Source: Microtetraspora malaysiensis
GTDB taxonomy: Bacteria; Actinomycetota; Actinomycetes; Streptosporangiales; Streptosporangiaceae
DNA: 64,000 nt
Assembly: GCF_001528665.1 (NCBI RefSeq)
Contig: NZ_BBYJ01000007.1
Span: 81,933 to 145,932, forward strand
Direction: 5' to 3'
Below are positions 45,874 to 55,807 of the stretch, one piece after another (position 1 is the stretch's first letter; each line of letters starts with the position of its first letter). The notes beneath the pieces were generated by a model. It searched no databases and was not told the origin of the DNA. It saw only the letters and a program-made list of their open reading frames with translations. A program made the position numbers and the translations under genes.

Positions 45874-47196
45874 GTGGCACTGACCGGACGGGCGGGCCTG
45901 CTCGCGGCGCTGGGCGCGCTCGTGGTGCTGGTGGCGCCCGCCCCGCCCGTGGCCGTGCTGGGGCTCGCGCTGCTGCTCGCCGTACTCGTGGCGGTCGACC
46001 TGCTGCTCGCCGGCGGCGTACGCGGGCTGCGCCTCCACCGCGACGGCGAGCGGCTGGTACGGCTCGGCGAGTCGGTCACGGTCGGACTGGTCGTGGAGAA
46101 CCCCGGCCGCCGCCGCGTCAAGGGCGTGGTGCGCGACGCGTGGCCTCCGTCGGCGGGGGCGGCGCCGTGCCACCTGAAGCTGGACGTCCCCGCGGGGCAA
46201 CGCCGCCGCCTGGTCACCACGCTGACGCCGACGCGCAGGGGCGACCGTGAGGCGGTCACGGTCACCGTACGGTCGGTCGGCCCGCTGGGCCTGGCCGCCC
46301 GCCAGGGGTCGCACCTGGTCCCGTGGTCGGTGCGGGTGCTGCCGCCGTTCCTCAGCCGCAAGCACCTCCCCGGCAAGCTGGCCCGGCTGCGGGAACTGGA
46401 CGGCCGCCACCCGGCGCTCGTCCGGGGCCAGGGCACCGAGTTCGACTCGCTCCGCGAGTACGTGGTCGGCGACGACGTACGGTCGATCGACTGGCGGGCC
46501 ACCGCCCGGCGCAGCGACGTCGTGGTGCGCACGTGGCGGCCGGAACGTGACCGGCGGGTGCTGATCGTCCTGGACACCGGCCGCACGTCGGCCGGACGCG
46601 TCGGCGTGGCGCCCCACCCCGGGCAGCCGTCCGGCTGGCCCCGGCTCGACTGGTCGATGGACGCCGCGCTGCTGCTCGCCGCCCTCGCGGCCCGGGCGGG
46701 CGACCGGGTCGACTTCCTCGCCCATGACCGCACGGTGCGCGCCTGGCTGTCCGGGGCGTCCCGAAGCGACCTGCTGTCGTCGCTGGTCAACGCGATGGCC
46801 CCGATCGAGGCCGAGCTGGTGGAGGCCGACGCGCCGGGGATGGTCTCCGCCGTGCTGGCCAGGGCGAAGCGCCGCTGCCTGGTGGTGCTGCTGACCGACC
46901 TGAACGCCGCCGCGATGGAGGAGGGCCTGCTGCCGGTCCTGCCGCGGTTGTCGTCCCGCCACACGGTGCTGGTCGCGGCGGTCGCCGACCCGCGGGTGGC
47001 GGACATGGCCTCCGGCCGGGGTACGGCGGAGCTGGTCTACGACGCGGCGGCGGCCGAGCGGCTGCGCGGCGAACGGCGCTGGATCACCGCCCGGCTGCGC
47101 GGGCAGGGGGTCGAGGTGGTGGACGCCCCGCCGGAGGAGCTCGCCCCGGCACTCGCCGACGCCTACCTGGCATTGAAGGCAGCCGGCCGCCTCTAG
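45874..47196 (+). CDS. DUF58-domain protein
   Basis: This 440-residue protein has an N-terminal pair of membrane helices (residues about 5-45), an Ig-like region (LGESVTVGLVVENPGRRRVKG), and the DUF58 core REYVVGDDVRSIDWRATARRSDVVVRTWRPERDRRVLIVLDTGR, continuing into a VWA-like domain (MDAALLLAALAARAGDRVDFLAHD, VVLLTDLNA). It is the usual partner of the MoxR ATPase. The GTG at 45874 follows GAGG. It is the last gene of the five-gene operon. Confidence 0.9.
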   Translation: MALTGRAGLLAALGALVVLVAPAPPVAVLGLALLLAVLVAVDLLLAGGVRGLRLHRDGERLVRLGESVTVGLVVENPGRRRVKGVVRDAWPPSAGAAPCHLKLDVPAGQRRRLVTTLTPTRRGDREAVTVTVRSVGPLGLAARQGSHLVPWSVRVLPPFLSRKHLPGKLARLRELDGRHPALVRGQGTEFDSLREYVVGDDVRSIDWRATARRSDVVVRTWRPERDRRVLIVLDTGRTSAGRVGVAPHPGQPSGWPRLDWSMDAALLLAALAARAGDRVDFLAHDRTVRAWLSGASRSDLLSSLVNAMAPIEAELVEADAPGMVSAVLARAKRRCLVVLLTDLNAAAMEEGLLPVLPRLSSRHTVLVAAVADPRVADMASGRGTAELVYDAAAAERLRGERRWITARLRGQGVEVVDAPPEELAPALADAYLALKAAGRL

Positions 47197-47380
47197 CTGT
47201 GTCTATTGGCCTCGCTTCGCTCGGCGGGCTCGGGGCGCCCTCAGGCGATGTCTTCCCTCGTCACTCGGGGCTTCGTCCCTCAGCCCGCTCGTTCCTCAGT
47301 CCAGACACCGCCGCGCCCCTCGCGGGTGTGTGGTTGGGCGCCGTAACGATTGGTGGTGCCGGCGCGAGCTCGGGGCGCCC
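47197..47380. repeat. Intergenic spacer with 19-bp direct repeats
   Basis: Two near-identical copies of GCTCGGGGCGCCCTYAGGC lie at 47228-47246 and 47368-47386 (one C/T difference). The second copy includes the stop codon of the spoIIM-like gene. The spacer also has hairpin-prone CCTCGCTTCGCTCGG (47210-47224). It separates two convergent genes. It may be a dispersed genome repeat or a terminator region; copy number elsewhere cannot be seen here. Confidence 0.6.
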
Positions 47381-48382
47381 TTAGGCAGTGGGGGCGAGGT
47401 CGGGGGCGCGTTCGATGTCGCCGGTCTCGCCCGCACGGGCGGCCCGGCGGCCGAACACGACCACGTAGGCCAGGAAGAGGACCTCGGCCAGCACGCCGAT
47501 GCCGATCCGCGCCCAGGTCGGCAGCCCGGACGGCGTGACGCCCGCCTCGATCAGCCCGGAGACGAACAGGACGACGACGAGGCCGAGGGCGACGCTCATC
47601 ACCGCCCGCCCCTGCTCCGCCAGCGCCTCGCCCCGCCGTCGGGGCCCCGGGTCGATGACCGTCCAGCCGAGCCGCAACCCCACCCCGGCGGCGAGGAACA
47701 CCGCGGTCAGCTCAAGCAGGCCGTGCGGGAGGATCAGCCCCCAGAACACGTCCGCCTTGTCATGCGCGGTCATCAACCCGCCGATGAGGCCCGCGTTCGC
47801 GGCGTTCTGCCACAGGATGTACGGGATCGGCAGCCCGAGGAGGACGGCCGAGATGATGACCTGCGCCGACACCCAGGCGTTGTTGATCCACACCTGTCCC
47901 GCGAACGAGGCGGCCGGGTTCTCCGAGTAGTAGTCGGCGAAGTCGTGCTCGACTAATTGTCTGATCTCCTCGGGGGTGCCGACGGCCGCCTGCACGTCCG
48001 GGTTGCCCGCCACCCAGGCGCCCATCACGTACGCGACCACGAGCGACGCGAGGGTGGCGCCGAGCCACCAGCGCCGGGCGCGGTAGGCGACGACGGGGAA
48101 CGAGACGGTGAAGAACCGGACCGCCTCCCGCCAGGCGGGCGTGTGCGCCCCGGTCACGGCCGAGCGGGCCCGCGCCACCAGCGAGGAGAGGCGGCCGACC
48201 AGGACGGCGTCGGTCGAGGCCGAACGGACGACGGACAGGTGGGTCGCGACCCGCTGGTACAGCTCGACGAGCTCGTCCACCTCGGCCCCGGCGAGGTGGC
48301 GGCGGCGCCGTACCAGGTCCTCCAGCCGGTCCCAGGCGGGCCGATGGGCCGCGACGAACGCATCGATGTCCACGGTGGGCAC
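47381..48382 (-). CDS. Stage II sporulation protein M-like membrane protein
   Basis: This 333-residue protein has a cytoplasmic N-terminal helical region (FVAAHRPAWDRLEDLVRRRR, ELVELYQRVATHLSVVRS) and a SpoIIM/DUF95 membrane domain with about six helices, containing FFTVSFPVVAYRARRWWLG, INNAWVSAQVIISAVLLGLPIPYILWQNAANAG and WGLILPHGLLELTAVFLAAGVGLRLG. SpoIIM works in engulfment peptidoglycan hydrolysis in Bacillus; in actinomycetes the function is not defined. Two GTGs (48382, 48373) could start it. It is divergent from the RDD gene. Confidence 0.88.
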   Translation of the reverse strand: MPTVDIDAFVAAHRPAWDRLEDLVRRRRHLAGAEVDELVELYQRVATHLSVVRSASTDAVLVGRLSSLVARARSAVTGAHTPAWREAVRFFTVSFPVVAYRARRWWLGATLASLVVAYVMGAWVAGNPDVQAAVGTPEEIRQLVEHDFADYYSENPAASFAGQVWINNAWVSAQVIISAVLLGLPIPYILWQNAANAGLIGGLMTAHDKADVFWGLILPHGLLELTAVFLAAGVGLRLGWTVIDPGPRRRGEALAEQGRAVMSVALGLVVVLFVSGLIEAGVTPSGLPTWARIGIGVLAEVLFLAYVVVFGRRAARAGETGDIERAPDLAPTA

Positions 48383-48419
48383 TCTATCGATCGACTAATG
48401 CCCCAGTAGGGTGCGGTAT

Positions 48420-49418
48420 GTGGCCGATGTTGTGACCGGCGAGGCCGTCGTCGTCGAGGTGCGGATCGCGCAGCTCCCCACCCGGGGCGTCGCGCTCCTC
48501 ATCGACTGGGTCGTCCAGTGGGCCGCCCTCATCCTGATGTACATCCTGCTGGGCAGCGCGTCTGTGGTCACGGACACGGCGCTGGCGACGGGGCTGATGA
48601 TCCTGGTGACGGTGCTCGTGCTGGTGGGCTATCCCGTCGCCTTCGAGACCGCGAGCAGGGGGCGCAGCCTCGGCAAGCTGGCGATGGGCCTGCGTGTGGT
48701 CGGCGACGACGGCGGGCCCGAGCGGTTCCGGCAGGCGCTGTTCCGGGGGCTCGCGGGCTTCCTGGAGTTCTGGATGTTCTTCGGCGCGCCCGCGCTCATC
48801 ACGTCGCTGGTCAACCAGCGGGGCAAGCGGCTGGGAGACGTCTTCGCGGGCACGATCGTCATCTCCGAGCGCGGGCCGCGCCAGGAGCCGCCGCCGGAGA
48901 TGCCGCCGGGGCTCGCGCCGTGGGCCGCCTCGCTGCAGTTGTCGCAGCTCACCGGTGAGCTGGCCGACACGGCCCGGCAGTACCTGAGCCGGTGGCACCA
49001 GCTCGGCCCGGACATACGGCACCAGATGGGCGTCCGGATCGCGGGCCAGGTGTCCGCCGTGGTGGCTCCCCCGCCGCCGCCCGGCCTGCCGCCGCACACC
49101 TATCTCGCCGCCGTCCTGGCGGAGCGACGCCGCCGCGAGGAGCTGCGCCTCGCCCAGGCCAGGGCCGCCGCGCCGCCCTTCGGAGCCGCGTACGGCGGTG
49201 CCTCCTACGGGTCGCCCTATGGCGGGTCCCCATACGACGGGGCTCCGTACAGCGGGTCGCCGTATGACGGGGCTCCCTACGGGGGCGCTCCTCACCGCGG
49301 CACACACGGGGGCACGCACGGGGGCGCTCCCCAGGGCGGCGCGCCGGCTCCCGTGAACCCGCCGCCTCCTTCGGACCCCGCCGGCCCCACTCCGGGGGGA
49401 TTCGTCCCGCCAAATTGA
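48420..49418 (+). CDS. RDD-family membrane protein with repetitive C-terminal tail
   Basis: This 332-residue protein has an RDD domain with three or four helices (LPTRGVALLIDWVVQWAALILMY, TASRGRSLGKLAMGLRVV, VNQRGKRLGDVFAGTIVI). A long cytoplasmic part follows, ending in imperfect repeats of the type GSPYDGAPY/GSPYGGSPY (about 260-290) and a Pro-rich end. RDD proteins include transporters or sodium-proton antiporters and regulators. TAGGGT (48407-48412) lies just ahead of the GTG at 48420 with no SD, suggesting a leaderless mRNA; GTG 48411 is an alternative. Confidence 0.87.
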   Translation: MADVVTGEAVVVEVRIAQLPTRGVALLIDWVVQWAALILMYILLGSASVVTDTALATGLMILVTVLVLVGYPVAFETASRGRSLGKLAMGLRVVGDDGGPERFRQALFRGLAGFLEFWMFFGAPALITSLVNQRGKRLGDVFAGTIVISERGPRQEPPPEMPPGLAPWAASLQLSQLTGELADTARQYLSRWHQLGPDIRHQMGVRIAGQVSAVVAPPPPPGLPPHTYLAAVLAERRRREELRLAQARAAAPPFGAAYGGASYGSPYGGSPYDGAPYSGSPYDGAPYGGAPHRGTHGGTHGGAPQGGAPAPVNPPPPSDPAGPTPGGFVPPN

Positions 49419-49489
49419 GGTGTAGAGGCCGCAAAACGGGGCACATGTGACGATCTGCGGGCGACAAGGGCATGCCCGCAAGGGGGCAG

Positions 49490-49539
49490 GGTGGAGGCGG
49501 CCGGCCGCATAGGGACAGAGGCGGCCGGCCGTCTCCACC
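49490..49539. terminator. Bidirectional terminator-like hairpin
   Basis: The 19-nt arms 49490-49508 and 49521-49539 are complementary except for one position, with a 12-nt loop. They lie midway between the convergent RDD and SAH hydrolase genes. The arm includes CGGCCGGCCG. No U-run follows on either strand, so a GC-rich actinomycete-type terminator is the likely reading. Confidence 0.7.
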
Positions 49540-49567
49540 CGACTCAACCGCCGGGAAGCACCGCCCG

Positions 49568-50829
<1,262 letters not shown>

Positions 50830-50880
50830 CGTCGTCCCCGCCCGCCGGTCGTCCCGCCCGGGTCCGGCCGGATTGCTCGA

Positions 50881-52308
50881 TCAGTAGCGGTAGTGGTCCG
50901 GCTTGTACGGCCCCTCGACGTCGACGCCGATGTACTCCGCCTGCTTCTTGGTCAGCGTGGTCAGCTTGACGCCGAGCGCGTCGAGGTGCAGCCGGGCCAC
51001 CTTCTCGTCCAGGTGCTTGGGCAGCACGTAGACGCCGACCGGGTACTGCTCGGTCTTGGTGAACAGCTCGATCTGGGCGATCACCTGGTTGGTGAAGGAG
51101 TTCGACATCACGAAGGACGGGTGGCCCGTCGCACAGCCCAGGTTCATCAGGCGGCCCTCGGCCAGCACGAGGATGGAGTGGCCGTCGGGGAAGATCCACT
51201 CGTCGACCTGCGGCTTGATGTTGTTCCGCTCGATGCCCGGGATGCGGGTCAGCCCGGCCATGTCGATCTCGTTGTCGAAGTGGCCGATGTTGGACACGAT
51301 CGCCTGGTGCTTCATCTGCGACATGTGCTCGGCGGTGATGATGCCGAAGTTGCCGGTCGTCGTGACGAAGATGTCCGCGATGCCGACGACGTCCTCCAGC
51401 GTGGTCACCTGGAAGCCGTCCATCGCCGCCTGCAGGGCGCAGATCGGGTCGATCTCGGTGACGATCACGCGGGCGCCCTGGCCGCGCAGCGCGTCGGCGC
51501 AGCCCTTGCCCACGTCGCCGTAGCCGCAGACCACGGCCACCTTGCCGCCGATCAGCACGTCGGTGGCGCGGTTGAGGCCGTCGATGACCGAGTGGCGGCA
51601 GCCGTACTTGTTGTCGAACTTCGACTTGGTGACGGAGTCGTTGACGTTGATCGCCGGGAAGAGGAGCCGACCCGCCTTGTGCATCTCGTACAGGCGGTGC
51701 ACGCCGGTGGTGGTCTCCTCGGTGACGCCCTTGATGTCCGCGGCGATCCGGGTCCACCGCTTGTCGTCGGAGACCGTCCGGCGCAGCGTCTCGAGGATGA
51801 CGCCCCACTCCTCGGGGTCGTTCTCATCGGCGACCGGCACGACACCGGTCTCTTCGAACTCGGCGCCCTTGTGGACGAGGAGCGTGGCGTCGCCGCCGTC
51901 GTCGAGGATCATGTTCGGGCCGGAGCCGTCGGGCCACATGAGCGCCTGCTCGGTGCACCACCAGTACTCCTCCAGGGTCTCGCCCTTCCAGGCGAAGACC
52001 GGCACGCCGGAGGGGTTGTCGACCGTACCCTCGGGGCCGACGACGACCGCGGCGGCGGCGTGGTCCTGCGTCGAGAAGATGTTGCAGCTCACCCAGCGGA
52101 CGTCGGCGCCGAGCGCGACCAGCGTCTCGATGAGCACGGCGGTCTGGATCGTCATGTGCAGCGAGCCCATGATCTTCGCGCCCTTGAGCGGCTGCGCGGC
52201 GGCGTACTCCCTGCGGGTCGCCATCAGTCCGGGCATCTCGTGCTCAGCGAGTCGGATCTCCTTGCGGCCGAACTCCGCAAGTGAAAGGTCGGCGACCTTG
52301 AAGTCCAT
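50881..52308 (-). CDS. ahcY: Adenosylhomocysteinase (S-adenosyl-L-homocysteine hydrolase)
   Basis: This 475-residue enzyme splits SAH to adenosine and homocysteine in the methyl cycle. Conserved elements are [15 protein letters not shown] (His51), [53 protein letters not shown] and the NAD motif [12 protein letters not shown]. The C-terminal [10 protein letters not shown] completes the neighbouring subunit's NAD site. It has the long insertion region typical of bacterial and plant forms. GGAGGGACACAC precedes the ATG. The upstream 200 nt (shared with the divergent MerR gene) do not match an SAH riboswitch by eye. Confidence 0.97.
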   Translation of the reverse strand: MDFKVADLSLAEFGRKEIRLAEHEMPGLMATRREYAAAQPLKGAKIMGSLHMTIQTAVLIETLVALGADVRWVSCNIFSTQDHAAAAVVVGPEGTVDNPSGVPVFAWKGETLEEYWWCTEQALMWPDGSGPNMILDDGGDATLLVHKGAEFEETGVVPVADENDPEEWGVILETLRRTVSDDKRWTRIAADIKGVTEETTTGVHRLYEMHKAGRLLFPAINVNDSVTKSKFDNKYGCRHSVIDGLNRATDVLIGGKVAVVCGYGDVGKGCADALRGQGARVIVTEIDPICALQAAMDGFQVTTLEDVVGIADIFVTTTGNFGIITAEHMSQMKHQAIVSNIGHFDNEIDMAGLTRIPGIERNNIKPQVDEWIFPDGHSILVLAEGRLMNLGCATGHPSFVMSNSFTNQVIAQIELFTKTEQYPVGVYVLPKHLDEKVARLHLDALGVKLTTLTKKQAEYIGVDVEGPYKPDHYRY

Positions 52309-52509
52309 GTGTGTCCCTCCGTATCAGTCGCCTGCGAGTTTAGGCGTCCCGCGCGGCACGACGCACGCCGAGAGGTCCGAACCTGACACAAGAATGTAAG
52401 GTTCACGCCTCCGGGGCTGCCAAAGGGCCGCCGCGGTGTCTACCGTTGCCACGGGGACGTCACGCGACGGGGCGTCGCCGGGGGAACGGGGAACGGAGCG
52501 GGGAGCCCG

Positions 52510-52842
52510 ATGCGGATCACAGAGGCGGCCAAGCGGCTCGGCATGTCGCCTCGCATGCTGCGGTACAGGGAGGCGCTGGGGCTGCTGCCGCCCATCCGCG
52601 ACCAGGGCGCGCACCGCAGGTTCGGCCCGGAGGAACTGGGGGCCGTCGGCCAGGCCCTGGAGCTGGAGCGCCGTTTCGACGTCTCCCCCGCCGAACTGGC
52701 CTTCGCCCTCCGGGCGATGTCCGAGCCCGCGGTCGCCCAGGCCGTACGGGACCTGGGCGTGCGGATCGGCCGCATCCAGGCCCCGCGCCGGGCGCTGGAC
52801 TTCGAGAAGGAGAAGGCCCTGCGCCTGCTCAGAAACCGCTGA
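52510..52842 (+). CDS. MerR-family transcriptional regulator (short)
   Basis: This 110-residue protein has the MerR winged-HTH: MRITEAAKRLGMSPRMLRYREALGLLPP, then HRRFGPEELGAV. A short C-terminal helix region follows and there is no effector-binding domain or metal-binding cysteine. GGGGAG precedes the ATG. It is divergent from ahcY and 78 nt upstream of the kinase gene; targets are unknown. DNA binding alone with no sensor domain suggests a constitutive or protein-partnered regulator. Confidence 0.85.
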   Translation: MRITEAAKRLGMSPRMLRYREALGLLPPIRDQGAHRRFGPEELGAVGQALELERRFDVSPAELAFALRAMSEPAVAQAVRDLGVRIGRIQAPRRALDFEKEKALRLLRNR

Positions 52843-52920
52843 CCTGGCCGATGACTCAGTGGGTGAGTTCACTCGAAAGAGTGACGACGCCCTATCCGGA
52901 CATCCACCACAATTCCCGTC

Positions 52921-54147
52921 ATGAATCTCACGGCGAAGCTCGACAAGGTAGATCGGCAGGTGGCGGGTCTCGATCTCCGGAGGATCATCGAGTCCCCTCT
53001 CCTCGACATCGTCATCGGTGTCAGCCTCTTCCTCCTCGCGCTGGACCAGCTCGGGGCGTTCCTCGGCTACCTCAACACCCTCCAGGTGCTCGCGGCCGGG
53101 CTCGCCACCCTCCCGCACATCCTGCGCCGTCCCATGCCCCTCGTCGTCGTGGGACTGACCGCCCTCGGCGCGCTCGGCCTGGTGTACCTCGGAGGCGGCA
53201 ACATCTTCGGCCTGTCCGGCCCTGTCTACGCATCGGGGCTGCTGTCCGCCTACACGGTCTTCCGTCAGGTGCGCCGGAGGATCTCCTGGCTCCTCTGCGG
53301 TGTCGCGATCGTCCTCGCCGGCTTCCTGGTCTTCTGGTCCTTCTGGAACCGCTTCCCCTTCGCGGTGCCCTTCGCCCTTACGTGGGGAAAGGGCATCAGC
53401 CAGGTGCCGCTCGGCTCTGTGCCCTTCATCCTGACCGCGGCGGCGTCACTGGCCGCGGCGGCGTTCCTCGCCGATGTACGGCGCAGCCGGACCGAGGTAC
53501 GGCAGGCTCAAGCCGACAATGTGGAGGCGCTGCGCGAGCAGGCCGCCATGGGCGAGCGGGCCAGGATCGCCCGCGAGATGCACGACGTCGTGGCCCACTC
53601 GATCTCGCTGATCGCGGTCCGGGCCGAGGCCGCGCCGTACACGCTCAAGGACCTCCCCGATCCGGTCCGGACCGAGTTCGCCGAGATCGCCACGTCGGCG
53701 CGGGAGACGCTGGGCGAGATGCGCAGGCTGCTCGGCGTGCTGCGGGCCGACAGCGGCGCGGAGACCGTACTCGCTCCACAACCGGGGCTGGAGCGAGTAC
53801 GGCAGCTCATCGAGGGACACGGCGGCGACGTGGACCTCGACATCGTCGGCGAGGAGCGACCGCTGCCGCAGGCGGTGGACGTGTCGGCCTACCGCATCGT
53901 CCAGGAGTGCCTGGCCAACGCCCGCGCCCACGCCCCCGGCGCGCGGGTGTCCGTCGAGCTGGCCTATCAGCCGAACCTCCTGTCCATCCGGGTGGCCGAC
54001 GACGGCCCCGGCCCCTCCTCGGCCGCCTCGGGCGGGCACGGCCTGATCGGGATGCGGGAGCGCGCCCTCGCGCTGGGCGGCTGGTTCAGCGCCGAGCCCG
54101 GCCCGAACGGCGGCTTCCTCGTCCGCGCGGGGCTCCCGACCGAATGA
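52921..54147 (+). CDS. Sensor histidine kinase, HisKA_3 type
   Basis: This 408-residue membrane kinase has about five membrane helices in residues 25-190, then the phosphoacceptor RARIAREMHDVVAHSISLIAVRAE (His221), and an HATPase_c end GHGLIGMRERALALGGWF. It is coupled to its regulator by ATGA (54144-54147). Architecture and sequence resemble the kinase at 8117-9379. The ligand is unknown; the sensing region is almost wholly membrane-embedded, as in DesK/LiaS-like kinases. Confidence 0.93.
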   Translation: MNLTAKLDKVDRQVAGLDLRRIIESPLLDIVIGVSLFLLALDQLGAFLGYLNTLQVLAAGLATLPHILRRPMPLVVVGLTALGALGLVYLGGGNIFGLSGPVYASGLLSAYTVFRQVRRRISWLLCGVAIVLAGFLVFWSFWNRFPFAVPFALTWGKGISQVPLGSVPFILTAAASLAAAAFLADVRRSRTEVRQAQADNVEALREQAAMGERARIAREMHDVVAHSISLIAVRAEAAPYTLKDLPDPVRTEFAEIATSARETLGEMRRLLGVLRADSGAETVLAPQPGLERVRQLIEGHGGDVDLDIVGEERPLPQAVDVSAYRIVQECLANARAHAPGARVSVELAYQPNLLSIRVADDGPGPSSAASGGHGLIGMRERALALGGWFSAEPGPNGGFLVRAGLPTE

Positions 54148-54836
54148 CCGACTCCACAACCGCGACGATGACCAGCGTCATCGTCGCCGACGACCAGCCC
54201 GTGGTGCGGCGCGCGTTCGCCGCCATCCTCGACGCCCAGCCGGACCTCACCGTGGCCGGGACCGCCGCCGACGGGGCGCAGGCCGTGCGGCTCGCCCACA
54301 CCGTACGGCCGGACGTCGCGCTGATGGACATCCGGATGCCCGAGATGGACGGCATCGAGGCGGTCCGGCGGATCGTCGCCGACCTCCCCACCCGGCCCAT
54401 CATGATCACGACGTTCGACCTGGACGACTACGTCTACGACGCGCTCGCGGCCGGCGCCGCCGGGTTCCTGCTCAAGGACGTGACGGCCGCCTCGCTTGTG
54501 GAGGCGGTGCGGATCGTCGCCAGGGGCGACGCCCTGCTCGCGCCGAAGGTGACGCGGCGGCTGATCGCCGAGTTCGCGCAGCGGCACCGCAGGGCCGCCC
54601 CCCGAGCACCGGACGGCACGCCGCTGACGCCCAGGGAGACGGACGTGCTGACGCTGATCGCCCGCGGCATGTCGAACGCCGAGATCGCCGCCGAGCTGGT
54701 GGTGTCGGAGCACACCGTGAAGACGCACGTGGCGCGCCTGCTGGCGAAGCTGGGCCTGCGCGACCGCACCCAGGCGGTCGTCCACGCGTACGAGACGGGC
54801 CTGGTCAGGGCGGGGACGGGCGGCGCGCGGGAGTGA
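54144..54836 (+). CDS. Response regulator, NarL/LuxR family
   Basis: This 230-residue regulator has receiver Asp62 in VALMDIRMPEMDG, the lysine in FLLKDVTAAS and a LuxR HTH (TPRETDVLTLIARGMSNAEIA, TVKTHVARLLAKLGLRDR). The start ATG overlaps the kinase stop. The mid-region GDALLAPKVTRRLIAEFAQR nearly repeats the regulator at 9376-10050, pointing to duplication of a two-component pair. It converges on the CDF transporter gene, 9 nt apart. Confidence 0.93.
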   Translation: MTDSTTATMTSVIVADDQPVVRRAFAAILDAQPDLTVAGTAADGAQAVRLAHTVRPDVALMDIRMPEMDGIEAVRRIVADLPTRPIMITTFDLDDYVYDALAAGAAGFLLKDVTAASLVEAVRIVARGDALLAPKVTRRLIAEFAQRHRRAAPRAPDGTPLTPRETDVLTLIARGMSNAEIAAELVVSEHTVKTHVARLLAKLGLRDRTQAVVHAYETGLVRAGTGGARE

Positions 54837-54845
54837 GCGGCGGGC

Positions 54846-55775
54846 TCAGCTCACCGGCGCGTTGCTCGAGCGGTAGAGGTCGGGCTCCAGGTAGATGACC
54901 CGGGCGATCGGCACGGCCTCGCGGATGCGCCGCTCCGCCTCGTCGATCCCCTGGGCGACCTGCGCCGCCGTGTCGTCGTGCTCGACCGCGATCTTGGCCG
55001 CGACCAGCAGCTCCTCGGGGCCGAGGTGCAGCGTCCGCATGTGGATGACCCGGGTGACCTCCGGAGCGCCTTCGAGCGCCGCACGGATCCGCTCCTCGAC
55101 CTCCGGGGCGGCGCTCTCGCCGATCAGCAGCGACTTCGTCTCCACCGCGAGGATGACCGCGATCGCCGCGAGCAGCAGGCCGATCATCAACGTGCCGATG
55201 CCGTCCCAGATCCCGTCGCCGGTCACGACGGCCATCGCCACGCCGAACAGCGCGAAGAGCAGGCCGAGCAGCGCGCCGAAGTCCTCAAGCAGGACGACGG
55301 GCAGCTCGGGGGCCTTCGCCCGGCGGATGAACGAGAACCATGAGTGGTCGCCCTTGAGGTGGCGCGACTCCCTGATGGCAGTGCGGAACGAGAAGCCCTC
55401 GGCGATGATCGCGAAGATCAGCACCCCGAAGGCCCACTGGGGCGCCTCCACCGGGTGCGGGTCGGAGATCTTGTGCCATCCCTCGTAGATGGAGAACAGG
55501 GCGCCGACCGTGAACAGCACGACCGCCACCACGAAGGCGTAGAAATAGCGCTCGCGCCCGAAGCCGAACGGGTGCCTGCGGGTACGCGCCCGCTCCGCCC
55601 GCTTGCCGCCGATCAGGAGCAGCGCCTGGTTGCCCGAGTCTGCCACCGAGTGCACCGATTCGGCGAGCATGGAGGACGATCCCGTGAAGAGGAACGCCAC
55701 GAACTTCGCAACCGCGATCGCCAGGTTGGCGCTCAGCGCCGCGATGATCGCCTTGGTACCGCCACCCGCGCTCAC
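54846..55775 (-). CDS. Cation diffusion facilitator (CDF) transporter
   Basis: This 309-residue CDF protein has six predicted helices and a cytoplasmic C-terminal domain. The metal-site pattern in helix 2 is ESVHSVADSGNQ (His42, Asp46); in helix 5 it is VVLLEDFGALLG, closer to the SLC30A9 branch than to zinc-exporting ZitB. The tail IHMRTLHLGPEELLVAAKIAVEH is the ferredoxin-like cytoplasmic domain. It would export a divalent cation such as Zn, Mn or Co against protons. The GTG at 55775 has GAGGAG correctly spaced. It is the last gene of the DUF3499-manB-Trm112-SIS-CDF operon. Confidence 0.9.
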   Translation of the reverse strand: MSAGGGTKAIIAALSANLAIAVAKFVAFLFTGSSSMLAESVHSVADSGNQALLLIGGKRAERARTRRHPFGFGRERYFYAFVVAVVLFTVGALFSIYEGWHKISDPHPVEAPQWAFGVLIFAIIAEGFSFRTAIRESRHLKGDHSWFSFIRRAKAPELPVVLLEDFGALLGLLFALFGVAMAVVTGDGIWDGIGTLMIGLLLAAIAVILAVETKSLLIGESAAPEVEERIRAALEGAPEVTRVIHMRTLHLGPEELLVAAKIAVEHDDTAAQVAQGIDEAERRIREAVPIARVIYLEPDLYRSSNAPVS

Positions 55776-55807
55776 AGAACACTCCTCACGAATCGACCAG
55801 AGGGATC

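Noticed and set aside
52309..52509. Possible SAH riboswitch upstream of ahcY
   Set aside because: The conserved core of the SAH riboswitch was not found on the minus strand; the spacer reads as an ordinary promoter region.
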